From: Paenibacillus sp. HGH0039
GTDB lineage: Bacteria > Bacillota > Bacilli > Paenibacillales > NBRC-103111
Direction of reading: 5' to 3'
DNA: 64,000 nt
Assembly (NCBI RefSeq): GCF_000411255.1
Contig: NZ_KE150412.1
Span: forward strand, 2,154,942-2,218,941
Shown piece by piece: positions 53,994 to 63,910 of the stretch. Each line of letters opens with the position of its first letter. Within the stretch, counting starts at the first letter, position 1. The notes beneath the pieces are model-generated. The model was not told where the DNA came from and searched no databases. It saw only the letters and a program-made list of their open reading frames with translations. The translations under genes were made by a program, and so were the position numbers.

Positions 53994-54779
53994 TTATTCC
54001 GCCACAATCCACTTCGTGTCTATCGCCTCGAAATCTCCGTTCCACTCGGGTGGATGCTCCGTATCGCAAATAACCGCGTGGATTTCTTTCAGATCCGAAA
54101 TTTTGTAGAAGTGCGTCTTGCCGTTCTTCGTATGATCCATCAGCGCGACTGTCTGGGCCGCATGTTCCATAAACTTCCGGACGAGAAGCCCCCGCTCGGC
54201 ATCGTAGCTCGTTAACCCGCTTTGCGGATGGAGCCCGTCGACGGCCACGAACGCTTTGTCCACGTAGAAAGATTCCATCATACTCTCGGCTACCGAGCCT
54301 GATGCACGGTAATGCTTCGCATTGATTTTGCCCCCGATAAAATAAATGTCCCCGGAGAACATTTCTTTGTTCTTGTATTCGATAAGCAGAGACAAGGCAG
54401 GCACCGACGGCGTCAGAACGGTCAAATTCCGTGTATTCGCCAAATAATTGATCATCTGCAGGGTCGTCGTTCCGTCGTCGATGACGATCACGTCGTTGTC
54501 CCGGACCATCGCGGCGGCCGCCCGGCCGATCCGCTTCTTCTCCTCCGCTTTCGTGACTTCCCGGTTAAAGGGGGAAGGTTCTTCCCTCATCAAGTCAAAC
54601 TTGACCGCCCCGCCGTACACGCGCTTGAGTTTGTTTTCCTGCTCCAGCTCCTCCAGATAGCGCCGGATCGTTTCCGAGGAAACTTCGAAATGCTCCACCA
54701 GTTCGTGTGTCCGGACTTTATTGTGAAGATTGAGCAAGTGGAGGATGTGTTCCTTGCGTTCTTCCCCTACTAGAGACAC
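53994..54779 (-). CDS. DeoR/GlpR-family regulator at end of phosphonate cluster
   Basis: Regulator of 261 aa. The N-terminal DeoR-type helix-turn-helix (VRTHELVEHFEVSSETIRRYLEEL, residues 22-45) is followed by a sugar-phosphate-binding-like DeoRC domain with VIDDGTTTLQM and SYDAERGLLVRKFM. It presumably senses a phosphonate or phosphosugar intermediate and controls the six genes upstream of it. The start is a GTG seven bases after GGAGG; an ATG overlapping it opens only a three-codon frame. A TATAAT at 54824-54829 upstream may be its own -10. Confidence 0.88.
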   Translation of the reverse strand: MSLVGEERKEHILHLLNLHNKVRTHELVEHFEVSSETIRRYLEELEQENKLKRVYGGAVKFDLMREEPSPFNREVTKAEEKKRIGRAAAAMVRDNDVIVIDDGTTTLQMINYLANTRNLTVLTPSVPALSLLIEYKNKEMFSGDIYFIGGKINAKHYRASGSVAESMMESFYVDKAFVAVDGLHPQSGLTSYDAERGLLVRKFMEHAAQTVALMDHTKNGKTHFYKISDLKEIHAVICDTEHPPEWNGDFEAIDTKWIVAE

Positions 54780-55005
54780 ATGCCCGCCTCCGTTCTTTCG
54801 GTTCTGTGATAGTTTCCGGATTCATTATACCCAACCTTGTGGAAGGGCGACAGCCTTTTATGGATACGGCACCCATGATGAGTTCCGGACGGATCAATCC
54901 ATACGGTCAGCCGCTTGATGATCGGCCGTTCGTCTTTTATTCTGTGCCTTCGTACAAAATCAACTGCGCAGCCGAGCGGAACGGAGTGGAAAGATATGGC
55001 TGCGC

Positions 55006-56190
55006 TCATGCCTGGACCGGCTCCCGTTCCATCAGCACTTCCGTGGCCTGATGGATGCGGATGCCTCGCTTCTCCAGCTCGGCGAAGACCGCCTGCGGCT
55101 CGAAAGCTTCTTCCGGCGTCAGGATGCCCGCGCCGTTGACCCGCCCTTCCGCGATCATGACGGCCGCAATGGCCATCGGGATGCCCACATTGCGGGTGTA
55201 GGCGCGAAGTCCTTCCCAGCCCGGCACGGAGCCGTCGGAGGCCGGATGCGTATGCGTAAGCGTCAGCCGCATCGGCACGCCGTTTTTAACGCCGGTGACT
55301 TCGATATGCAGTGCGTAGCCGTACAGCTCCGTCTCCGCGCCTTCGCGGGAGTGGTACAAATATTCGCTGATGCAGTCCATGATGCCGATTTCCGCGCCGT
55401 TGACCCGTATCTTGTCGTTGCGCATAAACCCATACTCATAGAGAGCCTTGACGAGCCTCATATTCGGCTGCGGCCAAGTACCGCGGACTTCGATCAGACG
55501 GACTTCTTTCTTCGCCAGAGCCTTTGCCAGCGTCTTTGTTTCGGCATGCGGGATGATATATTGAACCGACGTGCCGTAAGGCTCGGGGAGCCGGATTTCA
55601 CGGGGACGCGCAAAAGGCGGCACCTGGATGAACTGCCCGTTTTCATACACGACGCGGCCCGGAAGGTTCGGATCGTACTCATAGGTCGTCGTTTCCGTAA
55701 TGGACCTCGAAAAAGCGATCGGCCGGTAAGACCCGTGGCTGACGCGGACGGTATCCACCGTATCGAGCTGCGAAGCGGCGTGCATCGCCATCATCTGGGT
55801 GACGCCCGGGGTCATGCCGAAACCGGGTACGCAAGTTTTGCCGTACCGCTCGAACAGAGCCGCCGAAGCGTCTTCGTCCCCGAAGCCGTTCAGGTTGATG
55901 CCGTGGCAGCCCGCTTCCGCTATGCACGCCGTAGACAAGCCGTTAAGCGTGATCGCCGTACCGTCCATGACGATATCGTAGCCCCGCATCTGTGCGACGG
56001 TCGTTTCTTTGTCATAAACGTTCACTTTTATGAATTCCACACGTGGATCGTTCAGCTCCCGCACGACCTTGCGTCCTTCCTCTTCGTTAAAATCGGCGAC
56101 CGTAATTTGCTCGAATACGGAATACTGGACAAGATCCAGGATCGCTTCCCTGCAAATCCGGCCCGCTCCGCCCAGACAAAATACTTTCAT
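55006..56190 (-). CDS. saccharopine-dehydrogenase-like oxidoreductase in the AEP cluster
   Basis: NAD(P)-binding protein of 394 aa. The Rossmann motif GGAGRICREAI at residues 7-17, the following DFNEEEGRKVV and DIVMDGTAI fit the saccharopine dehydrogenase (LYS9-like) family, as does the C-terminal half (THTHPASDGSVPGWEGLRAY). Family members join or split secondary amines, or reduce imines. It is 65 bases after phnW and before the DeoR-type regulator, all on one strand, so it is likely part of AEP metabolism; the standard PhnW/PhnX route needs no such enzyme. The ATG follows GGGGAGG. Confidence 0.8.
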   Translation of the reverse strand: MKVFCLGGAGRICREAILDLVQYSVFEQITVADFNEEEGRKVVRELNDPRVEFIKVNVYDKETTVAQMRGYDIVMDGTAITLNGLSTACIAEAGCHGINLNGFGDEDASAALFERYGKTCVPGFGMTPGVTQMMAMHAASQLDTVDTVRVSHGSYRPIAFSRSITETTTYEYDPNLPGRVVYENGQFIQVPPFARPREIRLPEPYGTSVQYIIPHAETKTLAKALAKKEVRLIEVRGTWPQPNMRLVKALYEYGFMRNDKIRVNGAEIGIMDCISEYLYHSREGAETELYGYALHIEVTGVKNGVPMRLTLTHTHPASDGSVPGWEGLRAYTRNVGIPMAIAAVMIAEGRVNGAGILTPEEAFEPQAVFAELEKRGIRIHQATEVLMEREPVQA

Positions 56191-56255
56191 GACGAATCCT
56201 CCCCGCAAGTGATCATTCCGCTTGTCCCGTTCACTTTAAATCCCGCTCTCCCGCC

Positions 56256-57413
56256 TTAGTTCCGGGCTGCATCCTTTGTTACCGCAGCGCCTCCCGTGAC
56301 GTCCGCTATTGTGCGTACAAGCCGCTGCATATCGGCCGGATGAATATCGCCGATCGATCCGATTCGGAAAGTCTGGGCGGCGGATATTTTACCGGGATAA
56401 ATGACGAACCCGTTCTTTTTCAATTCCTCGTAAAAGGCAAGGAACGTGAAGTCCGACGAATCGGGATAGTAAAAAGAAGTGATAAAAGGAGACTGCACGG
56501 ACGGGTCCAACAGCGGCCGGAACCCGATCGCTTCCATCCCTTCGGCCAGCGTGCGCTGGTTCTCGGTGTAACGTTCGCAGCGGGCCTTGATGCCCCCCTC
56601 GTCCTCCAGCTCTTTAAGCGCTTCGTGAAAAGCTCTAACCACGTGCGTGGGAGATGTAAATCTCCACTTGCCCGACTGCCGTTCCATCGTGTTCCACTGG
56701 TCATACAGATCCAGCGACAGGGACCTTGCCTGCCCTTCACAGCGCTTCAGTTCCTCCGTGCGGGCCAGCACAAAGCCGAAGCCCGGAACGCCCTGAATGC
56801 ACTTGTTGGCGCTGCTGATCAGGAAGTCGATATTGAGCTCGCTCATATCCATTTCAATACCGCCGAACGAACTCATGGCATCGACGATAAAGGTTTTGCC
56901 GTATTTCTTGGCTGCGGCGCCTACTTCGGCTATCGGATTCAGCATGCCCGTCGTCGTTTCCGAATGAACGACCGCCACGTGGGTAATCGTCTCATCCCGC
57001 CGAAGCAGTTCCTCCAGCTCGCCGGGACTGACCGGGCTGAGCTCTCCCGAATCGAGAACGGCCGTTTCGATGCCGAGTACGCGTGCCATCTGGGCGATAC
57101 GGTCTCCGTAAGCCCCGTTCGTGAGCACCGCCAGCTTGCCTCCTGGCGGGATAACAGAGCCGATGACAGACTCCACGCAGAACGTTCCGCTGCCCTGCAT
57201 CGGCACGCAGGTGTAGCCCTCCGCACGTCCTGCACCCAAAGCGACAAGGCGGGCGCGTATATCCTGGACCAGTCCGTTATAATCCCGGTCCCAGGTGCAC
57301 CAATCCCGCAGCATGGCCGCTTTGACGCGTTTCGTCGTCGTTAAAGGTCCGGGCGTCAGCAGCAGGTATTCGTTGTCCGGCATCGCCGAGTACATGGTGT
57401 CCGTCTGTACCAT
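56256..57413 (-). CDS. phnW: 2-aminoethylphosphonate--pyruvate transaminase
   Basis: PLP-dependent transaminase turning AEP and pyruvate into phosphonoacetaldehyde and alanine, 385 aa. [19 protein letters not shown] at the N-terminus is the PhnW hallmark; [24 protein letters not shown] and the PLP Lys in [12 protein letters not shown] also fit. The start at MVQTDTM was taken because GGGGGA lies eight bases upstream; an earlier ATG overlapping phnX is possible. It follows phnX by 13 bases. Confidence 0.95.
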   Translation of the reverse strand: MVQTDTMYSAMPDNEYLLLTPGPLTTTKRVKAAMLRDWCTWDRDYNGLVQDIRARLVALGAGRAEGYTCVPMQGSGTFCVESVIGSVIPPGGKLAVLTNGAYGDRIAQMARVLGIETAVLDSGELSPVSPGELEELLRRDETITHVAVVHSETTTGMLNPIAEVGAAAKKYGKTFIVDAMSSFGGIEMDMSELNIDFLISSANKCIQGVPGFGFVLARTEELKRCEGQARSLSLDLYDQWNTMERQSGKWRFTSPTHVVRAFHEALKELEDEGGIKARCERYTENQRTLAEGMEAIGFRPLLDPSVQSPFITSFYYPDSSDFTFLAFYEELKKNGFVIYPGKISAAQTFRIGSIGDIHPADMQRLVRTIADVTGGAAVTKDAARN

Positions 57414-57426
57414 TTCCGCTTCCCCC

Positions 57427-58269
57427 TTATGCATGCCGTACACCTTCCGGCGCAGATACAGCCGTACCTGCAGGGGCGACCGCATCGGCTTTTAGTCTCG
57501 CCTCAATCAATTCCAGCACCGCATCCAGCTTGCCGACGGATTCAATCACATAGTGGGCCCCGGCTTCATAAAATCTCTCGCGCACTTCCTCGCATCTGCG
57601 CTTTAGTTCTTCCGGCGGGCAGGCGGATACCTCCGCTTCGCTCATCCCGAGCTCGCTGCTGCCGAGCACAATCCCGACCGTCCAAACCCCTGCGTTCAGG
57701 CCTTCCCGGATGTCGCTCAAGGTATCTCCGACTTTAACGACATGATGAAGCGGGTAAACGCCGAGACGGATACAGTTCTCGTAGATCATCCAGGGATACG
57801 GACGGCCCGCGGGCATCTCCGTAGGCGTCACGAGCACATCGGGACGGTAGCCTCTTCTGCCGGCTTCCTCCACAACGATGTCCATCATCTCCTCGGTATA
57901 ACCGGTTGTGGACCCGATCTTGATCCCGCGTTCGCGCAGTCTTCCCATGAGTTCCACCGCGCCGGGGATCGGCTCGCAGTGATTGCGCAACGAAGCGAAC
58001 AAGAGCGGCTCGAAATCCGCATACAAGGTATCCACGTCGCGGTCGTCGGGGCGGCTGCCGAATTTTTGTTCCCAAAGGTCGGCCACGCGAGGCATTTTCG
58101 TAATCTCACGGATGTGATCCCATTTAAGGAGCCCCATCGGTCCGCGTGCTTCCTCCTGCGTAATTTCTATGCCTTTGCGGCGAAATATTTCTATAAAAAC
58201 ATTCAAGGGAGCAAAGCAGCCGTAATCTACAGTCGTGCCTGCCCAGTCCATAATGACGGCTTTGATCAT
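57427..58269 (-). CDS. phnX: phosphonoacetaldehyde hydrolase (phosphonatase)
   Basis: HAD-superfamily enzyme cleaving phosphonoacetaldehyde to acetaldehyde and phosphate, 280 aa. Nucleophile Asp8 is in MDWAGTTVD, the Schiff-base Lys49 is in [12 protein letters not shown], and TTGYT and [12 protein letters not shown] supply the other HAD motifs. Lys49 in a cap domain is diagnostic of phosphonatase. AGGAGGA precedes the ATG. It works directly after PhnW. Confidence 0.96.
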   Translation of the reverse strand: MIKAVIMDWAGTTVDYGCFAPLNVFIEIFRRKGIEITQEEARGPMGLLKWDHIREITKMPRVADLWEQKFGSRPDDRDVDTLYADFEPLLFASLRNHCEPIPGAVELMGRLRERGIKIGSTTGYTEEMMDIVVEEAGRRGYRPDVLVTPTEMPAGRPYPWMIYENCIRLGVYPLHHVVKVGDTLSDIREGLNAGVWTVGIVLGSSELGMSEAEVSACPPEELKRRCEEVRERFYEAGAHYVIESVGKLDAVLELIEARLKADAVAPAGTAVSAPEGVRHA

Positions 58270-58389
58270 GTCGAGTCTCCTCCTGGTAACGGGCCGTCGC
58301 GGATCCTCCGCCTATCCGGCTCCGCTTTCGGTTTGATGAAGTAAAGGCGTTGATATTTTATCGGGATAACGTTCAAACCTGTTAAAAAA

Positions 58390-60150
58390 TTATTTCCGCT
58401 GCCAGGCGGAAGCCCGGTTCCGCATCACTTTCGTAAGCTGCTCATAGCCGATCCTCACGACAATGTTGGTCAGCAGAATGAGGACGGACATGGCGGCGGC
58501 CGGGGCGGTATCCCCCGCATCGTCCATATTGACAATGGCAACCGAAGCCAGCTTGAAATCGGCGGAGTACAGAAACACGACTGCCGACACGGTTACCATG
58601 GAATTCACAAAGTAATAAACGAACATTTCCAGGACAGCCGGCAGAGACATGGGAACCGTTACCCGTGCGAATGTCCGGTAGAACGGAACACGCATCGATG
58701 CCGAAACCGTCTCGAACTCCTTATCGAGTTTCTTGAGCGAGGCTGTCGCCGTAATAAAAGGAACCGCATAGAAATGCACGATGTTGGCCAGAACGACGAT
58801 CCAGATGGTGCCGTAGATCCCGTTTAGCGGATTGTCCGGCCGGTTGAAGAAGAAAATAAAAGCAAGCCCGATCACCATTCCCGGCAGCGCGAGCGGCAGA
58901 ATCGACAGGAAATAAGCAAACTGCCGCAGAGCGTGCCAGTGGCGCACTTTTTCAATTAGATAAGCGAAAATGAATGTAACCGCCGTACCGATCAAAGCGG
59001 TATAGAGAGCCGCCTGCATGCTGTTCCAGAAAGGAGCCAGCCCTTCGCCGGCCACGGATGTGAAATCGAAATGATTCCACGTAAACGATAAATCATAGGG
59101 CCACACCTTAATCACGGAAGCGAAAATTACGGCGCCCAGCAGGAGCAGGATGGCGCCCCCGATCAAGCTGCAAATCACGTAAAACACGGCGTTGCGCCAG
59201 CTTCCTTTCTGAATCCGATAGGGAACCGATTTGGAGGAAACGAGCGCCTTCTGCCTGCGTTCCACGAAACGGTCCACCGCAAAAGCCAGAATAGCCGGCA
59301 GTGTAAGCAGGATGCCTACGGCCGCGCCCATCGTCATGTTCTGCTGGCCGATCACCTGCTTGTAAATATCCGTTGCAAGCACATTGTAGTTGCCCCCGAC
59401 GATTTTCGGGGCGCCGAAATCCGTAAAGCTCATCGTAAAGCAGACGAACAGAGCGCTGATGACGCCGTATTTCACGCTTGGCAGCGTTACGCTCAGAAAT
59501 GTTCTCCACTTCCCCGCCCCAAGCGTTTCGGCCGCTTCGTACAACCGGTTGTCGGTTACCGCCAGCGACACGAGTATGATCATCATCGCCTGAGGAAAGG
59601 TGTAAGCCACTTCCGCCAGTACGATTCCGACCGGACCGTACAAGCCGATATCCAGCCCGGCGGGCAGAAGACCGAACAAACCGGTCGTCACCAGCCCCTG
59701 GTTGCCGAACAAATAAATAAGACCGATGCCGTGCATCATCGTCGGGGCAAAAAGCGGGAGCAGCGCGATATAGCGGAAAAGTGTCCTGCCTTTGATATCC
59801 GTACGGGTCAGCGCATATGCATACAAGAACGCGAGGCTGACTGAGATGACTGTAGTGAGTAAAGACACGTTCAAGGTATGGAGCAGGGAACGGAGAAGGG
59901 CCGGTGTCGTGAAATACACGACAAAGTTTTCCAGACCCGCAAATTGCCCCGTTTTATCGTAAAACGCTTTGGAAAACAACCCGATCAGGGGCAGCAACAC
60001 CGTAACGGCCAGCACCGCGATCATGAGGGCGATCAGAGCCTGCTGCATCCGCTCCTCTTTGCCGTGCCGGCGCCTGACCCTTCCTCCCGTTCTCTTAAGA
60101 CTGGAACGAACGTCTCTGGCGGCGCTCTGCACCCTGCGTACGATCATCAT
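58390..60150 (-). CDS. phnU: 2-aminoethylphosphonate ABC importer permease (fused)
   Basis: Integral membrane protein of 586 aa with two copies of the binding-protein-dependent permease domain and about 12 segments. EAA-type loops are in VTDNRLYEAAETLGAGKWRT (first half) and KKLDKEFETVSASMRVPFYR (second half). This double permease fits the AEP importer subfamily (PhnU2 type). An N-terminal basic stretch of about 35 residues precedes the first segment. The start follows AAAGGAG and is 18 bases after the ATPase gene. Confidence 0.88.
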   Translation of the reverse strand: MMIVRRVQSAARDVRSSLKRTGGRVRRRHGKEERMQQALIALMIAVLAVTVLLPLIGLFSKAFYDKTGQFAGLENFVVYFTTPALLRSLLHTLNVSLLTTVISVSLAFLYAYALTRTDIKGRTLFRYIALLPLFAPTMMHGIGLIYLFGNQGLVTTGLFGLLPAGLDIGLYGPVGIVLAEVAYTFPQAMMIILVSLAVTDNRLYEAAETLGAGKWRTFLSVTLPSVKYGVISALFVCFTMSFTDFGAPKIVGGNYNVLATDIYKQVIGQQNMTMGAAVGILLTLPAILAFAVDRFVERRQKALVSSKSVPYRIQKGSWRNAVFYVICSLIGGAILLLLGAVIFASVIKVWPYDLSFTWNHFDFTSVAGEGLAPFWNSMQAALYTALIGTAVTFIFAYLIEKVRHWHALRQFAYFLSILPLALPGMVIGLAFIFFFNRPDNPLNGIYGTIWIVVLANIVHFYAVPFITATASLKKLDKEFETVSASMRVPFYRTFARVTVPMSLPAVLEMFVYYFVNSMVTVSAVVFLYSADFKLASVAIVNMDDAGDTAPAAAMSVLILLTNIVVRIGYEQLTKVMRNRASAWQRK

Positions 60151-60168
60151 GACAAGGACTCCTTTCTC

Positions 60169-61212
60169 TTACTTCGCTGCTGCCTGGGGCTCGAAGGCGA
60201 TCAGCCGTTCTTCAGGCAGGCGGAGCGACAGCTTCTTATTCTTCTCAAGGCCCAACTGCTGGTAATGCTGGGCGGACACATGAATCGTCATCGGGCGTCC
60301 GAGCGGCTCCCCGCTGCTGTCCAATACGTCCAGCATGACGTGATAGAAAGGTCCGCGGAATTCGATGCCGCGGACGACGGCCGGTATGCCGCCGCGCGAA
60401 CCGGGCTCTTCGGCGCCGATATGCTCGGGCCGGACCGCCATCATGCCGGCGCCGCGCAAGCCCCTTTCCTGGAGCTCTGCTCCGTCCAGGAAGTTGATCG
60501 CGCCGATGAAATCGGCTACGAACGGCGAAGCCGGCCGTTCGTAAACCTCTCTCGGCGTGCCGATCTGTGCGACCTCCGCATTGTTCATCACCACAATGCG
60601 GTCCGCCATCGTCAGCGCCTCTTCCTGGTCGTGCGTCACCATGATGGTCGTGACGCCTATCTTCTCCTGTAGCGCGCGGATTTCTCCGCGCAGCTTATGC
60701 CGCACCTTGGCGTCCAGCGCCGACAGCGGCTCATCCAGCAGCAGGAAGTCCGGGGACAGCGCGACGGCGCGCGCCAACGCGATACGCTGCTGCTGCCCTC
60801 CCGAGAGCTGGGACGGGTACTTGTCCCTCATCTCCCAGAGGTCCACCAGGTCCAGCGATTCTCTCACCTTCTCGGCGATATCGCGTTTGCCGAGCCTCCG
60901 GCTCTTCAGGCCGAACGCGATGTTCTGCGCTGCCGTCATGTTCGGGAACAAGGCATACGACTGGAACACCATGCCAAAATTCCGTTGAGCCGGAGGAAGA
61001 GCGGTGATGTCTTTTCCTCCTGCCGATATCGCGCCCGTGTCCGGGTGCTCCAGCCCGGCAATGATGCGGAGCAGCGTCGTTTTGCCGCAGCCGCTGGGGC
61101 CGAGCAGGCAGACGAATTCATTTTTGCGGACATCCAGGGAGATGCTGTCCAAGGCCGTGAAAGAACCGAATGTCTTGCGGATCCCCCGGATTGATAAGTG
61201 AGCCTGATTCAT
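60169..61212 (-). CDS. phnT: 2-aminoethylphosphonate ABC importer ATPase
   Basis: ATPase of 347 aa. Walker A is GPSGCGKTT near residues 38-46, signature LSGGQQQRIAL, Walker B LLLDEPLSALD and the His switch in MVTHDQEEAL. A C-terminal TOBE-like domain is present (MAVRPEHIGAEE). The group is that of Fe3+/spermidine-type importers, and position between phnS and phnU fits the AEP transporter. GGAGAGGA lies before the ATG. Confidence 0.9.
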   Translation of the reverse strand: MNQAHLSIRGIRKTFGSFTALDSISLDVRKNEFVCLLGPSGCGKTTLLRIIAGLEHPDTGAISAGGKDITALPPAQRNFGMVFQSYALFPNMTAAQNIAFGLKSRRLGKRDIAEKVRESLDLVDLWEMRDKYPSQLSGGQQQRIALARAVALSPDFLLLDEPLSALDAKVRHKLRGEIRALQEKIGVTTIMVTHDQEEALTMADRIVVMNNAEVAQIGTPREVYERPASPFVADFIGAINFLDGAELQERGLRGAGMMAVRPEHIGAEEPGSRGGIPAVVRGIEFRGPFYHVMLDVLDSSGEPLGRPMTIHVSAQHYQQLGLEKNKKLSLRLPEERLIAFEPQAAAK

Positions 61213-61283
61213 GTGTTCCTCTCCTTCCGGCTGCCGGCTTAACGGTTCTGGCTTGTTGCCGCAAGCGGGATTACCGCTTTATT

Positions 61284-62390
61284 TTAGGATTTTGGCTCGC
61301 TCTTGGCGTTGTAGCGTTTTTCCCACTCTTTCAAAATGCCGTCTCTATTCTTCGCGGCATCGTTCAGGTCGTATTTGATGAGCTGGCTGAGCGGGTCTTT
61401 GGAGTAGCCTTCCGGAATTGTGCCGGAACCGTCGTTCACACTGATGATCGCATAGTTCTTGTTGTAGGCTTTCATCGCCTCGTCGCTGATCGCCCAGTCC
61501 AGGAACGCCTTCGCTTCGGGCTTAATCGCCGCCTTCTTCATCAAGGCGTTCGCTTCCACATCCCAGCCGGAGCCTTCCTGAGGGAATACAACTTCAACCG
61601 GCGCGCCTTTCTTCTTCTCCTGGATGCCGCGGTAACCGAACGAGATGCCGATCGGGTATTCCCCGGCAGCCGCCATCTTGGCCGGTTTGGAACCGGAGTG
61701 CGTGTAGACGGCGATATTGTTATGAAGTTTGTCCATGAACTCCCAGGACGGACCTTTGCCGTAGAGCTGCTGCCAACCCGTCACATCGAAAAATCCCGTT
61801 CCCGAGGAAGCCGGATTCGGCATCACGATCATGCCTTTGTACTCGGGTTTGATCAGATCCTGGTATGTCTTCGGCACCGGAAGTTTCTTTTTCTCAAGTT
61901 CCTTCGTATTGACGATAAAAGCCGTTTCCCACGCGTCGATGCCCACCCATTTCGCCGTAGTGCCGGTGCTTTTGAACATCGGGGAGACACGTTCGATCCC
62001 TTTGGGCGAGTAGCCCTCCACCATGCCGTTCTGATCGAGCACAAGCAGGCTTGTCGCCGCAACGCCCCAGACGACGTCCGCTTGAGGGTTATCCTTCTCG
62101 GCCAGCAGCTTGGCCGTAATAATGCCCGTCGAATCCCGGACAATATTTACCTTTACATCCGGGTTCGTTTTTTTGAACGATTCGAGGTAAGCTTTAATCT
62201 GATCGTCTTCCAGTGCGGTGTACACCGTCAGGTCGCCTTTCAGAGCGCCCGATTGGGAAGAGCCCTCATTGCCTCCCGCCTTTTCCGGTGGCTTGGTCGC
62301 GGCACCCGCTTCGCTGCCGCTTTTTCCGCAGCCTGCCAGAAGGGAAATCGCCATAAGAAGAGTCAGGCAAAATGAAGCTGTTTTTTTCAT
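61284..62390 (-). CDS. phnS: 2-aminoethylphosphonate-binding lipoprotein
   Basis: Lipoprotein of 368 aa, the capture subunit of the AEP importer. The signal peptide ends in a LLAGC lipobox (Cys21). A Gly/Ser/Pro linker then leads into a periplasmic-binding-protein-like fold, with LTVYTALEDDQIKAYLESFK and NPASSGTGFFDV, found in the iron/AEP-binding type. It is the first gene of the seven-gene cluster. GAGAGGA is 12 bases before the ATG, rather far. Confidence 0.88.
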   Translation of the reverse strand: MKKTASFCLTLLMAISLLAGCGKSGSEAGAATKPPEKAGGNEGSSQSGALKGDLTVYTALEDDQIKAYLESFKKTNPDVKVNIVRDSTGIITAKLLAEKDNPQADVVWGVAATSLLVLDQNGMVEGYSPKGIERVSPMFKSTGTTAKWVGIDAWETAFIVNTKELEKKKLPVPKTYQDLIKPEYKGMIVMPNPASSGTGFFDVTGWQQLYGKGPSWEFMDKLHNNIAVYTHSGSKPAKMAAAGEYPIGISFGYRGIQEKKKGAPVEVVFPQEGSGWDVEANALMKKAAIKPEAKAFLDWAISDEAMKAYNKNYAIISVNDGSGTIPEGYSKDPLSQLIKYDLNDAAKNRDGILKEWEKRYNAKSEPKS

Positions 62391-62564
62391 GACCGTCGTT
62401 CATCCTCTCGAATTTGTAAAATGGAATAAGCTGCGTTTGGATTCATTTCTCTTACAGTTGTTATGGTAAAGAAGTTTTGTAAACCCACGATTAAATACAA
62501 GTAAAGATTGTGTGTTTAATTTTATTTAATTGTTTTTAGTTGCATTTAAGACGATGAACCTAAC
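62391..62564 (-). promoter_or_regulatory. upstream region of the phosphonate cluster
   Basis: An A/T-rich block at about 62480-62550 contains TTAAATAAAATTAAA, which is partly palindromic and includes two AATTAAA repeats. It is the likely control region of the cluster and a place for DeoR-type binding. I could not choose a convincing -35/-10 pair. No gene is seen here. Confidence 0.4.
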
Positions 62565-62600
62565 AAAAAAAGGACAGCCTTTTTAAGACTGTCCTTCTTG
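62565..62600. terminator. intrinsic terminator after folE
   Basis: AAGGACAG and CTGTCCTT pair around an A/T-rich loop; on the minus strand it is followed by TTTTTT. It insulates the phosphonate cluster from folE. Confidence 0.85.
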
Positions 62601-62724
62601 CTAGTTGAATTTCGGGTGGGCCGAAGTTCTTATTTACTTTGTTTTGCCTGCGATTGCTTGGATCAGACGTTCGCCTGACTTTCCCGCAGCGGTCCGGCAG
62701 GTTCACCCGCATTTTTCCGCGGAA

Positions 62725-63312
62725 TTACTTAATCAGCGACAAAAACTCCGCCCGCAAAGCGGAATCCGTCCGGAACGAGCCGCGTACGGCCGACGTGACG
62801 GTTTTGCTGCCGGGCTTCTTCACGCCGCGGGAGCACATGCACAGATGCTCGCCTTCCACGACGACCATAATGCCGTGAGGCTCCAGCACCTCGTCCAGCG
62901 TGTTGGCGATCTGGGAAGTAATCCGCTCCTGCACCTGCAATTTGCGCGTGATGGCTTCAACCAGACGGGCGAATTTGCTGAGGCCCGCTATCTTTCCGCT
63001 CGGAATGTAACCCACGTGGATTTTGCCGAAAAACGGCGCCATATGATGCTCGCACTGGCTGTAATAGACGATATCTTTGATGATAACGAGTTCCTCGTGC
63101 TGCTCATCGAAGGTTACGCCGAGTACGTCGCGAAAATCCGCCTCATATCCGGCGAAGATCTCCTCGTACATCCGGGTTACACGCGCCGGAGTATCCAGCA
63201 GCCCCTCGCGTTCCGGGTTCTCTCCGATCAGACGAAGTATTTCCCGGATATGCCCTTCAATCTGTTCGCGGTTATCCGCGACTTTCGTGTTTTTGTATTC
63301 TTTAGCCGGCAT
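62725..63312 (-). CDS. folE: GTP cyclohydrolase I (FolE)
   Basis: Catalyses the first step from GTP to dihydroneopterin triphosphate for folate synthesis, 195 aa. Zinc ligands are in [12 protein letters not shown] and in [15 protein letters not shown]; the acting pocket residues in [10 protein letters not shown] are present. A zinc-dependent FolE (type IA). It overlaps the upstream TetR-type gene by 11 bases, so it is probably co-translated and shares that transcript. AAGGAGAG precedes the ATG. Confidence 0.96.
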   Translation of the reverse strand: MPAKEYKNTKVADNREQIEGHIREILRLIGENPEREGLLDTPARVTRMYEEIFAGYEADFRDVLGVTFDEQHEELVIIKDIVYYSQCEHHMAPFFGKIHVGYIPSGKIAGLSKFARLVEAITRKLQVQERITSQIANTLDEVLEPHGIMVVVEGEHLCMCSRGVKKPGSKTVTSAVRGSFRTDSALRAEFLSLIK

Positions 63313-63910
63313 GTTGCTCTCCTTCCGATCCGTTCCCTATGATATGTTTCACCAGCTTGCCGCCGTACTGCAGCGCGAAACTACTGCGGTGCGCTTTGCC
63401 GAGAAGCATGCCGCCCTGCAGCAGTGCGGTCAGCGCAACGGCCGTTTCCCTGGCTTTCATGCCATGAAGGTTGATCTCTTGATTAGCTGCCCCTTCCTGC
63501 AGGCAGGCTTCGATTCTATTCTCTATGTCTTCGAGAAAATCCACCAGCAAGCGGCGCAGTTCTTCGTACCGGTCCCCCAATTCAAGAACCAGGTTGCCGA
63601 TGTAGCATCCCCTGCGGCAATCATGCTCTTCCGCCGAGACCTGCATGAGGCGGAACAGCCGTCCCAGCCTCTCTTTCGGCCCGAGCGCCCGGTTGTCCAG
63701 CGACGGCCCGAATATCTGCTCCTCCATCAGCGCGATCTTCTGCTGAATGACTTGCCGGCCGAGCTCTTCCTTACTCTTAAAATGGTAGTAAAAGTTGCTT
63801 TTCACCACGCCGCACCGGGAGAGAATTTCTTCCAGGCCCGTAGCCTGAAAGCCTTGCTCGTGAAAAAGTTCCATGGCAGCAGCGATAATCTTATCTTTGT
63901 TGCTGGGCAT
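63302..63910 (-). CDS. TetR-family transcriptional regulator
   Basis: Regulator of 202 aa. The N-terminal helix-turn-helix ends in the TetR hallmark [18 protein letters not shown] near residues 33-50. The ligand domain carries [16 protein letters not shown], seen in the AcuR/LmrA-like branch. It overlaps folE by 11 bases; it may therefore control folE with itself. AGAGGTGG is upstream of the ATG. Operator not identified in the 90 bases before the right edge. Confidence 0.9.
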   Translation of the reverse strand: MPSNKDKIIAAAMELFHEQGFQATGLEEILSRCGVVKSNFYYHFKSKEELGRQVIQQKIALMEEQIFGPSLDNRALGPKERLGRLFRLMQVSAEEHDCRRGCYIGNLVLELGDRYEELRRLLVDFLEDIENRIEACLQEGAANQEINLHGMKARETAVALTALLQGGMLLGKAHRSSFALQYGGKLVKHIIGNGSEGEQHAG

